Positions 21,901 through 36,900 are shown, counted from the stretch's first letter. The stretch: 51,811 nt of DNA from Gonium pectorale (GCA_001584585.1 LSYV01000025.1:255838-307648), one strand, 5' to 3'. Notes: generated by a model not told the origin, from the sequence alone. A program made the numbers and translations.

Positions 21901-24900
21901 AAGTTCCCTGAGATCCCTGCTTCTTTTCCCTACATGGCCATCATCAACAGCCTACAGCAGCCGGGGACGTGGAGCAGGGCACCGGTTCAGGTGCAGCTGG
22001 GCAGGCGACAGCACAGAGGGCAGGCCCAAGAGCAGCCAATTCGGCAGCAGCAGCACAGTCTGTGGCCGCAGCCTCAGCTGAGAAGGAGACAGGCTGCTCA
22101 CGCGTGACGGAGGTCTTCTTTACAAAGCCAAGGCGGTGGGTCGGTGACAGCTCCGATAATCCATGGCAGGTTCACATTGCTGCTATGCTCCAATGGGGGA
22201 AGTCGTTTGCCTGTAGCAACCCTGTAAACGGTCACGCACCTATCTTTCGATCAACGCGTGCATGTATTCCCAATTGTTTGCAGGTGGAGGTCTCAGCTGA
22301 TGTGGCTCTTTCACCGCAGCTACTTGAACTCCACCAGAAATGCGGTGCTGACAGTCCTTGACTCCTTTATGCTCTATGTAGCTGCCTTCGTGGTGGGAAT
22401 GGTACAGGTGTGTAATGCACAAGCATGAATTCATGCGTCAGTAGCAGGGGTCCGTACGTGCCTGGTTTGATTCATGCTCTAGCAGCCTGCCTTAACGGGA
22501 CAGGCCAAAGAACGACAGCCAGCCTCAGCAATACGTAAAACCTGCCTGTTACAACTTTACCATTTACGCTCTCTAATGGTCCCTTCTGGGGTCTCTTTTC
22601 ACGCGCTCCTCTTAATCCTGACAGGGCTACAAGTGGGACCTAGATGCGGTGCCTGGAAACATCTCCATGGCGTACTTAGTGCAGGCCGTACTGGCCGCTG
22701 TGGTGCATCTGCGGACTTTCTCGTCAGCTAAACATGTACAGGTTCGCCTTCAGCATGCAATGCTTTTCACATGGGTCACTGGGTGCTGACAGCGTATGTG
22801 TTCTTGGCATTAACGCCGTTCTCATGGTGGCGTCGCTAGCTGCACGTCAGTGGGTTCGGTTTTACGGTCATACAGTACACACTGTGTATCTAACAAAATG
22901 GGCACTGCCAGGAGCTAGCTGTATCTAACACAGTGTTCGATAGAGAACGAAAATGGGCACTGCAAGGTGCTGTACACGCATGCAGGACGACGGCTCTCGT
23001 TGAGGATACGCACATTTAGCTTACGTAGCCCACATAGACCAGAGGGCACCAACGGCATTGTACGTTGGCTGCTGCATGGGGAATGGGGGCACCTAGCACT
23101 GAGTTTCTCGTGCTTGCTACAAGTGTAGCCCTTGAGCACCCTTCGGCTCTATCCGCCCGTCAATGCTGCTGTCTGCACCCATTAACCAAACGGAGCCCTG
23201 ACTTGCTTGCTCGCCTTTCACTGTATCAGTAGTAGCAGCAAGATAACGTGTACACGTTTCGTGCTACTACTGGCGCGTCCAGGCCGGATTCACTTAGCGT
23301 CCATGTTGCCCGTTTGCAAGCATCCCAATGACGACTGTCTCACGTATGAAATCCAGGTATTCCTTCTGCCCCACTTGGCACTCGCAAACCCGTGCCCAAC
23401 CAAATTCCTTAACCTGACGTCCGTTGGTGCCCTCTTGTTTGACGCACTTTGCGCCAACATGGCTAACCCATCCTCCATGATGGTGTTCCGCCGCAGATGC
23501 ACGAGTGCCAACTGGGCATCTCGCCTTGGTGCATCTTCCTCGCGCACAACCTGACGGACCTCGGCTGGATTATGGTCGCCCCGGTCATCTATCTGTTGGT
23601 CTACTACTGCCTCGTCGTGCCACGGGCCCCCTTCATTGACTACTATGTCGTCGGCCTACTGGTCAACTGGTGGACCTCGGGCCTCGCATATACAGTTGCG
23701 TTCGTCTATATACCACAACAGGTTGGTTTTGCATGATTCCTGCTAATCCGCCAGGTTGCATATGGGTACCTCTGCTGGATGCATTTGGGGTCATCATGCT
23801 CATGTTGCGCCCAACCCATACTCTCTGTTACAGACCCATCCAGCGGGTAGTTGGCATCGCACTGATTTGGTGCTTCATCCATAATAAGCTTCCAGGAGGG
23901 GTACAGGTGTTAGGTTTTTGCCTAAATGCCAACAGGGCTGTCGTACGTCGTGCGGAGCGAATGCTTGGAGCGTGTGGCAGGGGCATCATCTAGCATGGGG
24001 GCGACGAAGCCCCGTTTTGTGCTGCCCTGCTGCTCTGTGCTCGCTCGTCTGCCCTACCTGCCTGCTGCTCTTTCCTCCTCCTGCTTCATTGGCTCCCCCC
24101 CCCGTGATCAGGGGGTGGGGGGAAGGGAGAAGAGTGTTTGGTATAGTACGTACTACCCCAGCTAGCATACCCGAATCAAAACCTCTGAGGCAGGCGCAGA
24201 AGCAAGTTTCACGACTAGGGAAGACTAAGGCTTGTGTATCACAGCCTTATAAGCTTGCGCACAATCATACATATTCAGCAAGTTGTTTCAGCGTGCGGCA
24301 CTCGCTTTCGGCAAAGTTCGGACGTACGGTTGCTATGGACGTGAATCAACGAGCCACGGTGTACTTTAGACCATGTATGTATGTACAGTCGAGCTTCCCT
24401 GGCTGCCCCTTCATCTGTATGGCTGTCATCGTACGTCGTTCACGTTGCGATGGCATGCACCGCGACCTAAACGCATGGCGCTGATTCATTGTCCAAATAA
24501 ACAATTATGGCCTTTACATACAGGCGCGGCTGATGTTGACGGTCTTTCTGGTGCTTATCATGGGCGCCTTCTTGCACGGCCTGTCACCAAGCATCCGCTC
24601 GGCACGTGGCGGCTTCATCGAGTTCGTCTTGGGACTCAGCTACAACCGCTGGGCCATGGAGGCAGGAGTCATCCAGGTTTGTAAATGCTTCCGGCGGATC
24701 TATTTCGAGTTCTGTAAGGAACGTGACTCCACAGAAAGCAGCACTGCCGTCAATTGTAGCATACGTTTTCAGCATGCTTGGTTCTCGGCCTCGAGGCTCC
24801 GGACTTCACCACAGAAACACGCACGGTCTTTACAGTTACATGTGGTTTTACACTTACAGGAATTCAAGCAGTACTTTGATCATAGGTCATTGGAGATCGT

Positions 24901-27900
24901 CGGGACGTACTTTAACTACGGCATCTGCTCCTTAGACATGAGGATAACTGACGACGGTGGGTTGCATATCTACAGGGTTTTAGGGTCATGATATCATACA
25001 AGATGCTGGGCGGACCAACGCACCCCTAGGCCGGATCATGCTTGAACATTTAACTAAAGACAGAGGCAGGGTAGGCTACCTCATCACTCATGCATTATTT
25101 CTTACTTGGTTGCAAATGAAGTGGGGGTTTGCCTTGAACCCTTAAGAATAATGTAATTCATATGCTTGTAACGTATGTGCGCAGGCAACGACAGCATAAG
25201 TGGCGATGAGTTTCTATCATTCTTCCGTGTACAGCAAGACTTCAACCAGCAGAGCTGCAACAGCGCATACACACATGCGTGCGTGATCCTCTTCTGCATG
25301 GGCCTGGGCTGGCGATTTGCTGCGTTGGCTTTGCTGCTGTCGGCAGCCTACTGGCACCACGTTGTTACGGCTTGGAGGGTAAGTCCATCTATCCATGCAT
25401 CTTCTTGTCCATACAGCTAGCTGTTTTTGTATGTACGAATATAGACCAACAGCTCGAGCTGTGAACTTACATCCTGTATTTGCTGTTGGTGATAGAGTGG
25501 CGTTCACCGTGCTGCGGCCTTACTGTATGCAGTGGCTTGGCGGCCGGTTTCAGCGCAACACAGGAAGGCAGAAAGGGCGGCCCAGGGAGCCTTCCACAGA
25601 CTCTGGCAACTTCAAGTACTTCAAGGAGTTCAACTTAGAGGACTCACTGTTGTCCTGGTAGGCCGAAAATGAATCATAATTGCCATGTAGGTAGCAATCA
25701 CGTGGCATGACAGCTGTTGTGCTTGGTCGTTCATGTGCATGTAATTCCTGTACGCAACTGTGTGTTACCAAGCTGCAGTGCGGGGCCCAAGATGTGTACT
25801 CCATCTTCATTCCACGTACAGGTTGGGCGTTGAGACGGCAGACGTAGCCAAGCAGCTCTTTCAAGCTGTTCAGCACGGTGACCTCTTTCTGATCAAGATG
25901 TTGATTCGAGATGGCGCGCGGGTCGAAGACTTGCAGGCTCCTAATCAGAAGGTGTGCACACTGCGTATTGGGACCTGCTGATCACAAAACCAGTCAGCCA
26001 GGCTGGGATCCTAAGATATATGTTCAGGGTTTATGTGCCCGCCCGCACGCACTGTACAGGCCAAAGCCCAACAATCATCACGAACACGCATCCCGATGCC
26101 TTTGCACCACCCTACCTCCCCTGCCCCCGTTCAGGATGAGAATACTGCCTTGCACTTGGCAGCCCTGATGGGCAAAATGGAGGTGGCAAAGGCGCTGCTT
26201 AACAACCTCAATGAACGGCGTCGGAAGAATGCGCTGCGAAAGCTGAACGCGGTCAGTCACAGTATCGCCTTGGGGCCATTGGAAGCACGTACTCGCTCGG
26301 CTGCTAAGCGGATGCAGTTGGACGGGAGCGTAGAAGGGTCGTGAAGACTTTTAACGCTACACATGCATATTATGCCGACGTCGTGTCTTCTTTGTTTTGC
26401 AGAACAACCTTACACCGCTGGACATGGCTGTGAAAGGTAACTTCACGGACATGGTGGCAGTTTTGCTGGAAAGTGGGGCAGCTGCGGATGGCCTTGTTGA
26501 GGTATGCACAGGTGGCAGCGACTTAATCCATTCTAGCTAGGCAAGGGTACTGCTTTTCACTGGCATAATATAATGTGAGGTGGCCAGACATCGTGAAAAC
26601 GAAAGGGCAGAGTTATACGTGTAATGCTCTTGCAAGTGTATATGTATACAAGTCACTTTCACGCTGTTTGTAGTGTTTCACCACAGTTTGCACCCTCCTG
26701 ACAACAACAGGTCGCAGGGCACAAGTCGCCATTGATGATATGCACAGAGACAAACTCCAAAGGGTGTGGCGAGATCATGCGGCTGTTGGTGAATGCTGGA
26801 GCATACATCGACAAGGTCGACAAGGTAACGTACGCCGTATGCTCTGTCGTACCGCTCTCGATGCACCCTTCTCTTGATGGAGCTAGGTTGTAGAGCAACA
26901 ACACAACTCCCGTAGGCGCCCATTATTACCTTCCTCCCGACCACGACTGCAGGATGGCAGGACTCCCCTCATGTGGGCGGCATGCAGTGGCAACACCGAA
27001 GGGGCGCACTATCTACTCTCCTTGAATTCCAACACTGAAGCTGTTGATAAGGTATGTACGGCATGTGTTCTATATTAGGAAACTACTCCTGCTCCATCTC
27101 AAGCTAGCTATACTGTGTCGTGTGCGTACGTCTTGACAGACAATTTGGCGCATCGGGTCTGATGTGCTAGCTTGCCCCCCGTTCTCACCCGCTGGTGATG
27201 ACGTACGCGACGCCAAACTTAACAGCCACGGCGCACCGCCACCACGTGAACGAACCAGCAAGTTGTTGCACTGCACCCCGCCAGTGGCTGCTGAAGTACA
27301 CTGCTGCCACTGATTCTCTTCGCACTCTTTGGTGCTACTGTACCGCTTAGACAGCAGTCAGCAACTAACTGGGATGGCTGCCAGAACAGCCTGCCGCTGT
27401 GCTATCAAGCAAAACCAATGACAAATGCCATTTCTGAGCCTGTTCATTCCCGACCAGAAGTGTACCACTCTGAGGACTTCATTGTTGGACGCAACACAAT
27501 CAACTTTCACAACCTGATTCACAACCTGATGGATGGTGACTGCGCGCCCTTCACGGCCTGAACTAGATCAACAGCTAGCCAGGGGTGGAGCTAGCGGTGA
27601 AGCTGGAACTCGTACAGACATGTTCGAATCTTTGGGTTCCGTGTGCAGAAGACGTGCGCCGAGACCGTTGGGGCCTTTTTTGCAACCAGTACGTATAGCC
27701 AGTACGTACAGCCAGTACGTATGCGCCAGTACGTACAGTACGTACACCCAGTACGTATAGCCAGTACGTACAGCCAGTACGTATGCGCGTTGTCCTGGAT
27801 GATATAGCATACTTAGCTGCCTGCCTTACCTACAGGACAAGCGCACTGCGCTGGTACATGCCGTTGGGAGTGGCCACCTGGACGTGGCGAGGCTTATTCT

Positions 27901-30900
27901 CGGAGTCATGCACGATCAGATGCTGGGAGGAAAGGTTGGTTTTGGGAATGATATCTTACTGATCGCTGACTGATTGCTGCGGGATGAGCCTACTTGCTCT
28001 GAACATGCACTGGCTATCAACGTATTTGCCGCTGATCCTCTGGCCCTTCATTTCCCCAAACCACCGAAGGAAATTCCGGACCCCATCCAACAAGCGCTCG
28101 AATTGGGAGACGGTACCGCGCTAAAGAACCTGGCCAATACTGGATCCAGTCTTACGGATGTCAATGCCATCATGAAGGTATGACATGCCTTGATTTGCAA
28201 GGTTTATGAAATGTCTGCTTGACATCGCGGTGCTCAAAGACAGAACGTAGTCCGCCGGCTTCTTATTGTAGCGGTGTGTCATACCACCAATGACAATCTC
28301 AACCAAGTTCATCCGGGCCCATTGCCCGGCCTAAGCCTACCTGCGCGTGAGGCATGTGTCGCTTCTTTATTTACCTCTTGATTGCGTTGCGGTGTGCGGC
28401 CCCGTGCAGGGCGGCCGCACCCGGCTGTCGGTCCAGGTTGAGAGGGACGACGTGAGGGGTGTCGAGTTGCTGCTCGCTGCTGGGGCGAATCCATGTACAT
28501 TGGAACCGGTAAGGTTCCATCGTGCGTACGTGGCGGTCCTATAGCGCACGGACCACATAATTACGAGCGGTTGGATAAGTCTGTACGAGGCCCAATCACC
28601 CCGATCTGGACAATCCCGCCGGTGTCAGCGGTCCCAACCGGCAGAGCACCTCTTCTCGTAAGCAACATACAGACACGCATACACGAAAAAGAGAGAAACC
28701 TGCACAGAAAGGGGGAGCTCGCGTGCATACACGCATGCATGCATTCACGAAACGGGACGGTTGACGACCTTGGCAGGATTGGGAGTTGTACTTGTGGCTG
28801 TCTGCTCGAACGAACACGCCTACAGACGGAGCGCCCTTACGTACAGCAGTGAGCCAATCACCCTCATTCGCAGAGAGGCATGATGCCCATATCTCGTGCC
28901 GAGGCAGCCAGCAAGGAGCTCCACGATTTGCTGAACACGGCCAAGGCTTCTGAGCAGGTAATAAAGCTGATCAGTCCCGTTGGAGATGAAGGCTTAAGAG
29001 TCAGATAATAGGGGGCACCCACGTCCTGACTAAGCAACCCGGCATGCTACCTACTTAGGAGCGTGTGCTTGTGACTGTTTCTCCGTGAGCTAGGATATCT
29101 CGTCCAAGTTGACTCCGTGATAATGATGTTTACGCCTTAACACGTCCAGGACATGACGGACTTGATGCGGGCCGCTCAGAGAGGAGACATATCCATAGTC
29201 AATGAGCTGCTAGAGGGAGGCGCCGACATCGAGGCGCGCAAGGTATGCACTTTATTGCCACCTACCTTAACATTTAGGTAGTGACCTGCATGCTGGACAT
29301 GCATCCTTTCCGGCCTCATCGACCAATGAAGGTTAGACGTAGCGGATGTGCGCTTCTTACGGCGCACGCAACACACTCGCCCTGTTAACATGCATGCAAA
29401 GTCGCTCGCGACCTCGCTCGACAATCTGCAGTTTCTTTCTTTCTGATGCTCCAGGGGGACTGGACGGCTCTTACGTATGCCGCCAAGGAGGGCCATAGCG
29501 ACGTCGTCTTACGGCTCTTGGCCGAGGCAAGGAAGCGGAAGGAGACGGAGCTGGTGGTCGTCAACGGATTCGGGCCGGTTGGCAATACGGTAATCCATAC
29601 GCGTGGTTGCTCATTCTAGCCGTCAGCACTACAGCAAAGTGTGCATGCGTGGTCGTGCCACGGATGTGTAATAAACTAGGGTACCGAAGCATCACTCGTG
29701 GTGCTTGCATGCGTCCCATCCGAGGGTCACAGCCAACGACGCATCTGGGCAGCCATGTGTGAGCATGTATAGTCACGTGCTGTCATTTAAGCACGCACGT
29801 GAGAGCTGCTGTTACTGCCCTTGCATTTGCTTGCCGCTTATTAACAGTTCAAGAATGTGAACGATCCAGTCATGCAAGCCATGCGCTTGCGCGACCTCGC
29901 TATCCTCGAGATGCTGATTGGATGCGATGCAGAGGTTTTCAATGACCACGTAAGTGGCAGCACTTATATGCCCTTGGTGAATTTCCTATTTGCATGTTCT
30001 TTCTTATTTGCACATTCCGAATGAGCGCCCAGCATATTTCGCGTACGTTCTTCGGGCGTGAAATGAAGCTGTTACCTCCTGGGTATCCAACTCGGTAGAC
30101 CTAGCTGAGTTGACAGCGCCGGTCCTTTCTGTGAGCATGCTGCTGCAATCAACTGGTTGATTGCTTCCATCCTCGTTACCGCTGCTCAGCAAGGATGCAC
30201 TTGCATGTCTTACGCCGTTATGACGGATGACGCGGAGCTGGTGCAATTGATGCTGGACGCTGGCGCTGACCCGTGGGTCGATGAGAGGGTGCGTCTTTGT
30301 GTGTTTCAAAGAAGGCACTCTTGTGTCCAGATGATCCTGCGGCGCGTTAACATTTCTCGGGGCTGTCTTATTGCACTAGACGGCTCGTGCCAACAGCTGC
30401 GTGCACACGTACCGTCACACCCATGGCTATAGCTATGAACTGCGTGTGTGCAGAGAGGGGCCACACCGCTGTTGAGGGCCGCCACGACGGGCGCAAAGGA
30501 TGTGATCGAGGCCCTTGCTGACCGTGGCGATCTCTTCGCTCCTAGTAAGGTAATTTGTGCGTGGCCTGCCATGCATTACAGCTTGGACAGCCGCCCCGCC
30601 CATGTCAGTGGCTTGGCGTGTGAACGTGCATGCATGCAAAGCCGTTGCCTTGCTTCTCATGACAACGGACAATCAATAGCACATCAACTGTCGTTGCATT
30701 GTTTGGCGGTGGTACCCATGCATGGGCTGCCTCGGCCGCCCTGACGGACCACCTCCTTAATCCACGCCCGTGTCACGGAGGGCGTACATACTATTGCTAT
30801 TAATTGTCGTTGCATTATGAGAGGCACACCTACCCCATCCAAGCGTGCTTCTGTGTTGCACCCGTACGTGCACGGATCGCATGCAGAGGGGCGGGCGAAC

Positions 30901-33900
30901 CGTGCTGCATGAGACAGCGAGGAACGGGCATATCGAGGCGCTGCGCCTGCTGGTCAGGAAGGCAAAACAATCGGACCTGGACGTGGCCGATAAGGTGGGC
31001 AACAAATAAAGGGGGCGGCTACCATATGATGAGAGGCGTCGCTCGCCTGCCTATGACATGAGCTATTTAGGGGTCGCAACTGTCTGCATGGGAGCAATGT
31101 GAGGCCTCAGAGTAATCCTCTTCATATGGAGGGGCGCTTGTTAAGGGCTCACGCTAGCTGGCGTGAAGCTCTAGCTGCCATTTATGTTGTCTATAACCTG
31201 CAGGCTTACCACGGTCGTTGTTCTTGGGATCATCTAATTATTAGTTTGTTACCGCCTCACCCATGCACCTACAGAACGGCGATACGCCACTGATGCATGC
31301 CGCGTACCAAGGCAACGTGGAGGCGGCTAGAATACTCTTGGATGCTGGCGCCAACTCCAGCCGGGCGGCCCTCGTCAAGACTCTATACTCCGGCAGCGCA
31401 GACATGGTGAAGATGCTGCTGGACGGAGCAAAACTGAAACCAGGTGGCACGGTACGCACCGTAATGACGCATGATGACGTCCAAGCTTAGACTGTAATCC
31501 TTGCACGTGTATGCATTCAAACGCTCACACATCCACAGCGGCGAATGAATGACTGATAACGCGAACGCACGGGATTTCATTACTGCTGCATGTGGGTCTA
31601 CTGTATTGTGCATGTATGCCAGGATGGCTTGACGCCCCTGCTAGCCGCTGCAAGGAGTGGAGACGTGGCGGCAGTGGCAAGCCAGCTAGAAGCCGGTGCC
31701 GACGTGGACGAACGAGACTCGGTGAGTGCATTGCATCACAAAGCGTCGTATATATGGCCTGTTACTTGTTACATGTGACCCTACATCGCATGCTACTACA
31801 TACGCGCAGCATTTGCATACGTGTTCAAGCATTGCACCCGATCGACACGCATACATACATACATACATACATGCGGCGGACGACATTCATTCCTAGGCAT
31901 AAGACTTCCTTTTCTCACTAATTCGGACGGTATAGGCGGGCTGGACTTCCTTAGCAATAGCAGCCAATCGTGGCAACCCAGACGTCGTGAGAGCACTGCT
32001 CGATGCCAACGCCCAACAAAGCGCCTGCGGCAGGGTAAGTGGCTTCCTCTTCAGGGATGGAACTTCATGTTTATGCTCTGTGCAGATATCAATGATCAAC
32101 ATGCGGTGACAATACATTATGTTAACCTTGCTATTGACCTCGCTGTGTGCTACGTGCTTTGCATACGGCTGTATGTACCGGCTTGCTTCTGAGAGATAGC
32201 CAGTGGTACCGAACAGCCTTCGTCCTCCCACTCATTGCATTCAGGATGGTACGACGCCCCTAATGGAGGCTGTTATGCAAGGCCATCAGGAGGTGGTGAA
32301 TCAGCTGCTTGAAGCCGATGCCAACGCGGAGGCAGTGAGGGCCCATGACCAGGTGGGGGCGCTGTCGTGTTGCCGTGAAAGCAAATGTCAAGTACGGGCT
32401 CCGCCCATCGGTAACCGCCGGGATCTGCAGGGCTGATAGCAGCAGGCTGTATGCAGACAATATTCGCTCGTACACAGCGCAGTAGCAATAGCTGTTCCGT
32501 CCAGTTAGTGCACTGAGACATACAGATCAGGGCCGTGCATATGCACATGTGTACACTGCGTGTTGAAAGCGTGTAAACACTGAAGAGTATGTCCAATTAA
32601 TACACCTACATACCAAGGGCCACTGAATGAATGCATGCATGCATGCAGCATGGTCTCAATCCACTGATGATGGCCGCCGTGAGAGGCGATGCGAAGATTG
32701 CGAGGCGCTTGCTCAGTTGCGGCGCAAGGACCGAAGAGTCCGACTGGCAGGTGAGTGTAGGACGGAACCGCAGGTGGCGTTGCGGGTTTGGCCGTGTGTG
32801 GCCGCCCATATCGTGTTTCCCCCGCATCGTTTAATTGTGTGCGTGCTGACAACATGAACAGCAATACATATTGTACAAACGGAAAGACTGACTCTGGTGT
32901 ACCTGTTTGGTTTCTTCGTTCGTCCTGAGCTCGACAACACGTGGTGCGTGGATTATTGTTTACTAGTCAGTATTCTCGAGACCAAGCAAGCACGCACGTG
33001 CTGCACATGCATGCATGCAGCGGCGTCACACTATTATCCCTTTTAGCTGCTGTTCAGCTCAATATGGGGCCTCAGTCCATCTCTGTCCGCACCCAACTGC
33101 GTTCTGACCTACAACATCTGGTGATGCGTGCGTACGTACATGCGTGAGACCGTGCTGTTTGTATTCAAGCACTTCATAACCCTAAGCCACATCCCATCAT
33201 CAGGCTTGATGGTTAGTCGCTTTCAAACGCTTGTTGCCAAACGAGGCCACCAGGCGAAAGTGCACATGCTACTTGTTGCAGTATTATTCATGGTTTGTTT
33301 GGAGTTGGACGCAATAACAACTGTGCCGGAGTCTGCGCCTAATATATCTTCTGGAGTCGGACGCCAAAATGCCGACATCGAGGCATTTTGCAATGGGCTT
33401 TGGATTAGGACGCAATGCACGATTGGCTGTTGTAGCCACCGCTCATTACCCTTGCATGCGCTCGTCACGCGCAGGACGGCATGACGGCGCTGATGATGGC
33501 GGCCAAGGGTGGTCACGTGGAGGTGGTGAAGGACCTACTGGATGCTGGCGCTGATCTGTATGCGCGGGACAGGGTACGTAGTTCCATCCGCTTATGGAGT
33601 TGGATATCATGGCGGAACGGCGGTTTACCAGTCCTGAGGGTGGGCGCCGACGCTGGGAATTGCATGGGAGCTACTAGTTCCAAGCCAGCCGCCGCACCTT
33701 CTGCGCGCGCTCCTGCCGGTTCTAGATATCAGTGATGGATCTAATGGCGGAACGGCGGTTTACCAGTCCTGAGGGTGGGCGCCGACGCTGGGAATTGCAT
33801 GGGAGCTACTAGTTCCAAGCCAGCCGCCGCACCTTCTGCGCGCGCTCCTGCCGGTTCAAGATATCAGGGATGGATCTAATGGCGACTGTCGAGGCATTTT

Positions 33901-36900
33901 GCAATGGGCTTGTTTTGGATTAGGACGCAATGCACGATTGGCTGTTGTAGCCACCGCTCACTACCCTGGCGCTCGTGTGCTCTACCCGCGCAGAACGGCA
34001 TGGGGGCGCTGATGATGGCGGCCAAGGGTGGTCACGTGGAGGTGGTGAAGGTGCTACTGGCTGCTGCTCGCGCCGATGTGAATGCGGCGGACATGGTACG
34101 TGGTTCCATCCGCTTATGCATCGTTCGTACAGTTCCTCGGTTGACCATGTCCTTACGTTTACAGTTGAGCGGAGCCCTGCCCACGAAGCGGCGTCGGGGG
34201 AAGAAATCTCACGCCCCCCTGCGCAAATAGCTGGCTTCGGCCAAAAGCAGAAGGGACATATATAGGTACCAGAAAGGAGTACCGCAGGCAGGCAGGCGCG
34301 GTGCCCTGCCAAAAGGCCTGTGCCTGGCAGCACGCTCCAGGGGGGGGGGGGGCTGTGACACGCCGTGCATGCAAGATACTGATGAGGTCCAGACAACAAC
34401 CTTCGCCCTGAGCTTTCCCATCAAACCCCATACATACAGTCTAGTCTTGCGGCTAGTGCCGGAGTCTGCGCCTGCCTAGTATATCCCGTCTGGTGTCGGA
34501 CGCAATAATGCCGACGTCGAGGCATTTTGCAATGGGCTTGTTTTGGATTAGGACGCAATGCACGATTGGCTGTTGCAGCCACCGCTCACTACTACCCTGG
34601 CGCTCGTGTGCTCTACCCGCGCAGAACGGCATGACGGCGCTGATGATGGCGGCCAAGGGTGGTCACGTGGAGGTGGTGAAGGTGCTACTGGCTGCTCGCG
34701 CCGATGTGAATGCGGCGGACATGGTACGTGGTTCCATCCGCTTATATTCGTATCGATTGTAAAGACCCTCAGTTGACCATGCATGTCCTTACGTTTATTG
34801 TTGAGCGGAGCCCCGGCCCCATACATGCACTCATCCTCTCCATCGTAACGTCACGTTCCATCGAACCCATCCAGGCACTGTGCTACCTACCGGTGCATAC
34901 TGCTCTTCCACCAATACCTTCTCATTTGCTTTATTACCGCTGCTTTGTTTCGCTTATACATACCCGCTACTTTATTTCACTTTTCTTTCCCGTATGTTCC
35001 GGCCCGCTTTTGTTCGGCGCGCCATGCATCCTTTTGACGCACGGACAGAAGACCGTGGGTGCATGCACCAACGACTCTTGGGCCAGATCATGTAATGTAC
35101 ATTACCCTTCTTTATGCCCTTTTTTTATGGTAAAGTAATAGGTTTCGCCCGTTGTTAGCAATTCGCGATAGTCGCGCCAGTGAAGGAAACTCGACGGTTT
35201 CCTTACGGAGCGTAGCGCGCGCAGTACATGGAAACCGAGGTTTCCTGCGTTCCACGGTAGTACACCCACACGGTGTACGGCTGTTGTGTCTGAAGGGAGG
35301 TGTGAAGTCGGTGTAGGCTATTCTCGCCGATTACAACGTAGCTACGTAGGTGCTTGTTCCGAGGTCCTAGTGGCTTGGAAAGCCTCGGTTTTAGGCCTCC
35401 GGATAACAGAACCCAGACGTCCCCCTGCGGTGAATAAGAACGCGTTCTCTGCTTGCAGGTACTTGAGATGTTTTGGAGCTGTGCATGTGTGTTTTTGACC
35501 GGTCTGGTCATTGGCATGTCAGACTTGGCCGGTTGATTGGCACGGGTTCGGGTTGACTTGTCACGGGCGGGAATGGCAACGCTGGAAACCTTCAGCTATT
35601 GCAAGCGTTGCCTTTCCAACGATCACCGATTGCCCTCCTCTTCAACCTAATCAATGCCGTAACATTATGTAATGCCACCATGGTTCCACCTAGCCGCTGG
35701 ATTGCTCGGTTCGCCGCCTCCGGGGGTTGCAATGGCCGACATCTCGCACCTTTCGTATCCCCCCCGCACCCTTCAACCCGCATCACACACGTCGTGAGCA
35801 CCTTCACCGTGTGTGCATTGTGAGAGCTGCTGCATACGCATGTTTGCGTGCTTTGCTCCTCGGCGCACCCTGCCTTCTGCACAATGGGTGCACGGGGTTC
35901 GTTACCGGGGGGCCATGGTGCTCGTCAGGCCTCTGTCCCTTTCTCCGTTAGTTACGCCTGCATGTGTGAGTGTCAAGGAAGCTCCCACGAGCCTGTCACG
36001 GCCTGTAGGAATCGTATGGGGCTCCCCCCTTTTCTAAGCTCCTTTGAAAGCTATCTGCTTCTATTCTTCCACTTGGACGACTTGGACGTAATACACGATT
36101 GGCTGTTGCAGCCACCGCTCACTACTACCCTGGCGCCCGTGTGCCCTGCACGCGCAGGACGGCACGACGGCGCTGACGATGGCGGCCAAGGGTGGTCACG
36201 TGGAGGTGGTGAAGGTGCTACTGGCTGCTGCTGGCGCCAATGTGAATGCGGCGGACATGGTACGTGGTGCCATCCGCTTATATTCGTAAAATCGTTCGTA
36301 CAGCCCCTCAATCCGGAGGTTTATTGTTACGAGGAGCCCCGCCCACGAAGCGGCGTCGGGGGGAGGAAAGCTCACGCCCCCCTGAGCAAATACCGTAGCT
36401 GGCTAGATAGGGCCCAAAACAGAAGGAGCATAGGTATCGGAATGGAGTACAGCAGGCAGGCAGGCAGGCAGGCGCGGTGCCCCGCCAAAAGGCCTGTGCC
36501 TGGCACCACGCTCCCAGGGGGGGGGGGGGGGGCTGTGACACGCCGTGCATGCAAGATACTGATTAGGTCCAGACAACAACCTTCGCCCTGAGCTTTCCCA
36601 TCAAACCCCATATATATATATCAGTTTAGTCTTGCGGCTAGTGCTGGAGTCTGCGCCTGCCTAGTATATCCCGTCTGGAGTCGGACGCATTAATGCCGAC
36701 ATCGAGGCATTTTGCAATGGGTTTTTTTATTAGGACGCAATGCACGATTGGCTGTTGCAGCCACCGTTCATTACCCTGGCGCTCGTGTGCTCTACCCGCG
36801 CAGAACGGCACGACGGCGCTGACGATGGCGGCCAAGGGTGGTCACGTGGAGGTGGTGAAGGTGCTACTGGCTGCTGCTCGCGCCGATGTGAATGCGGCGG

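Noticed and set aside
27360..27560. An extra ankyrin exon in the long intron
   Set aside because: Open for a while but with no ankyrin consensus and no donor/acceptor pair in phase 0.
35203..35517. Retrotransposon integrase C-terminus on the minus strand
   Set aside because: Only a few residues are reminiscent; no adjacent reverse transcriptase, RNase H or catalytic integrase motif was found.
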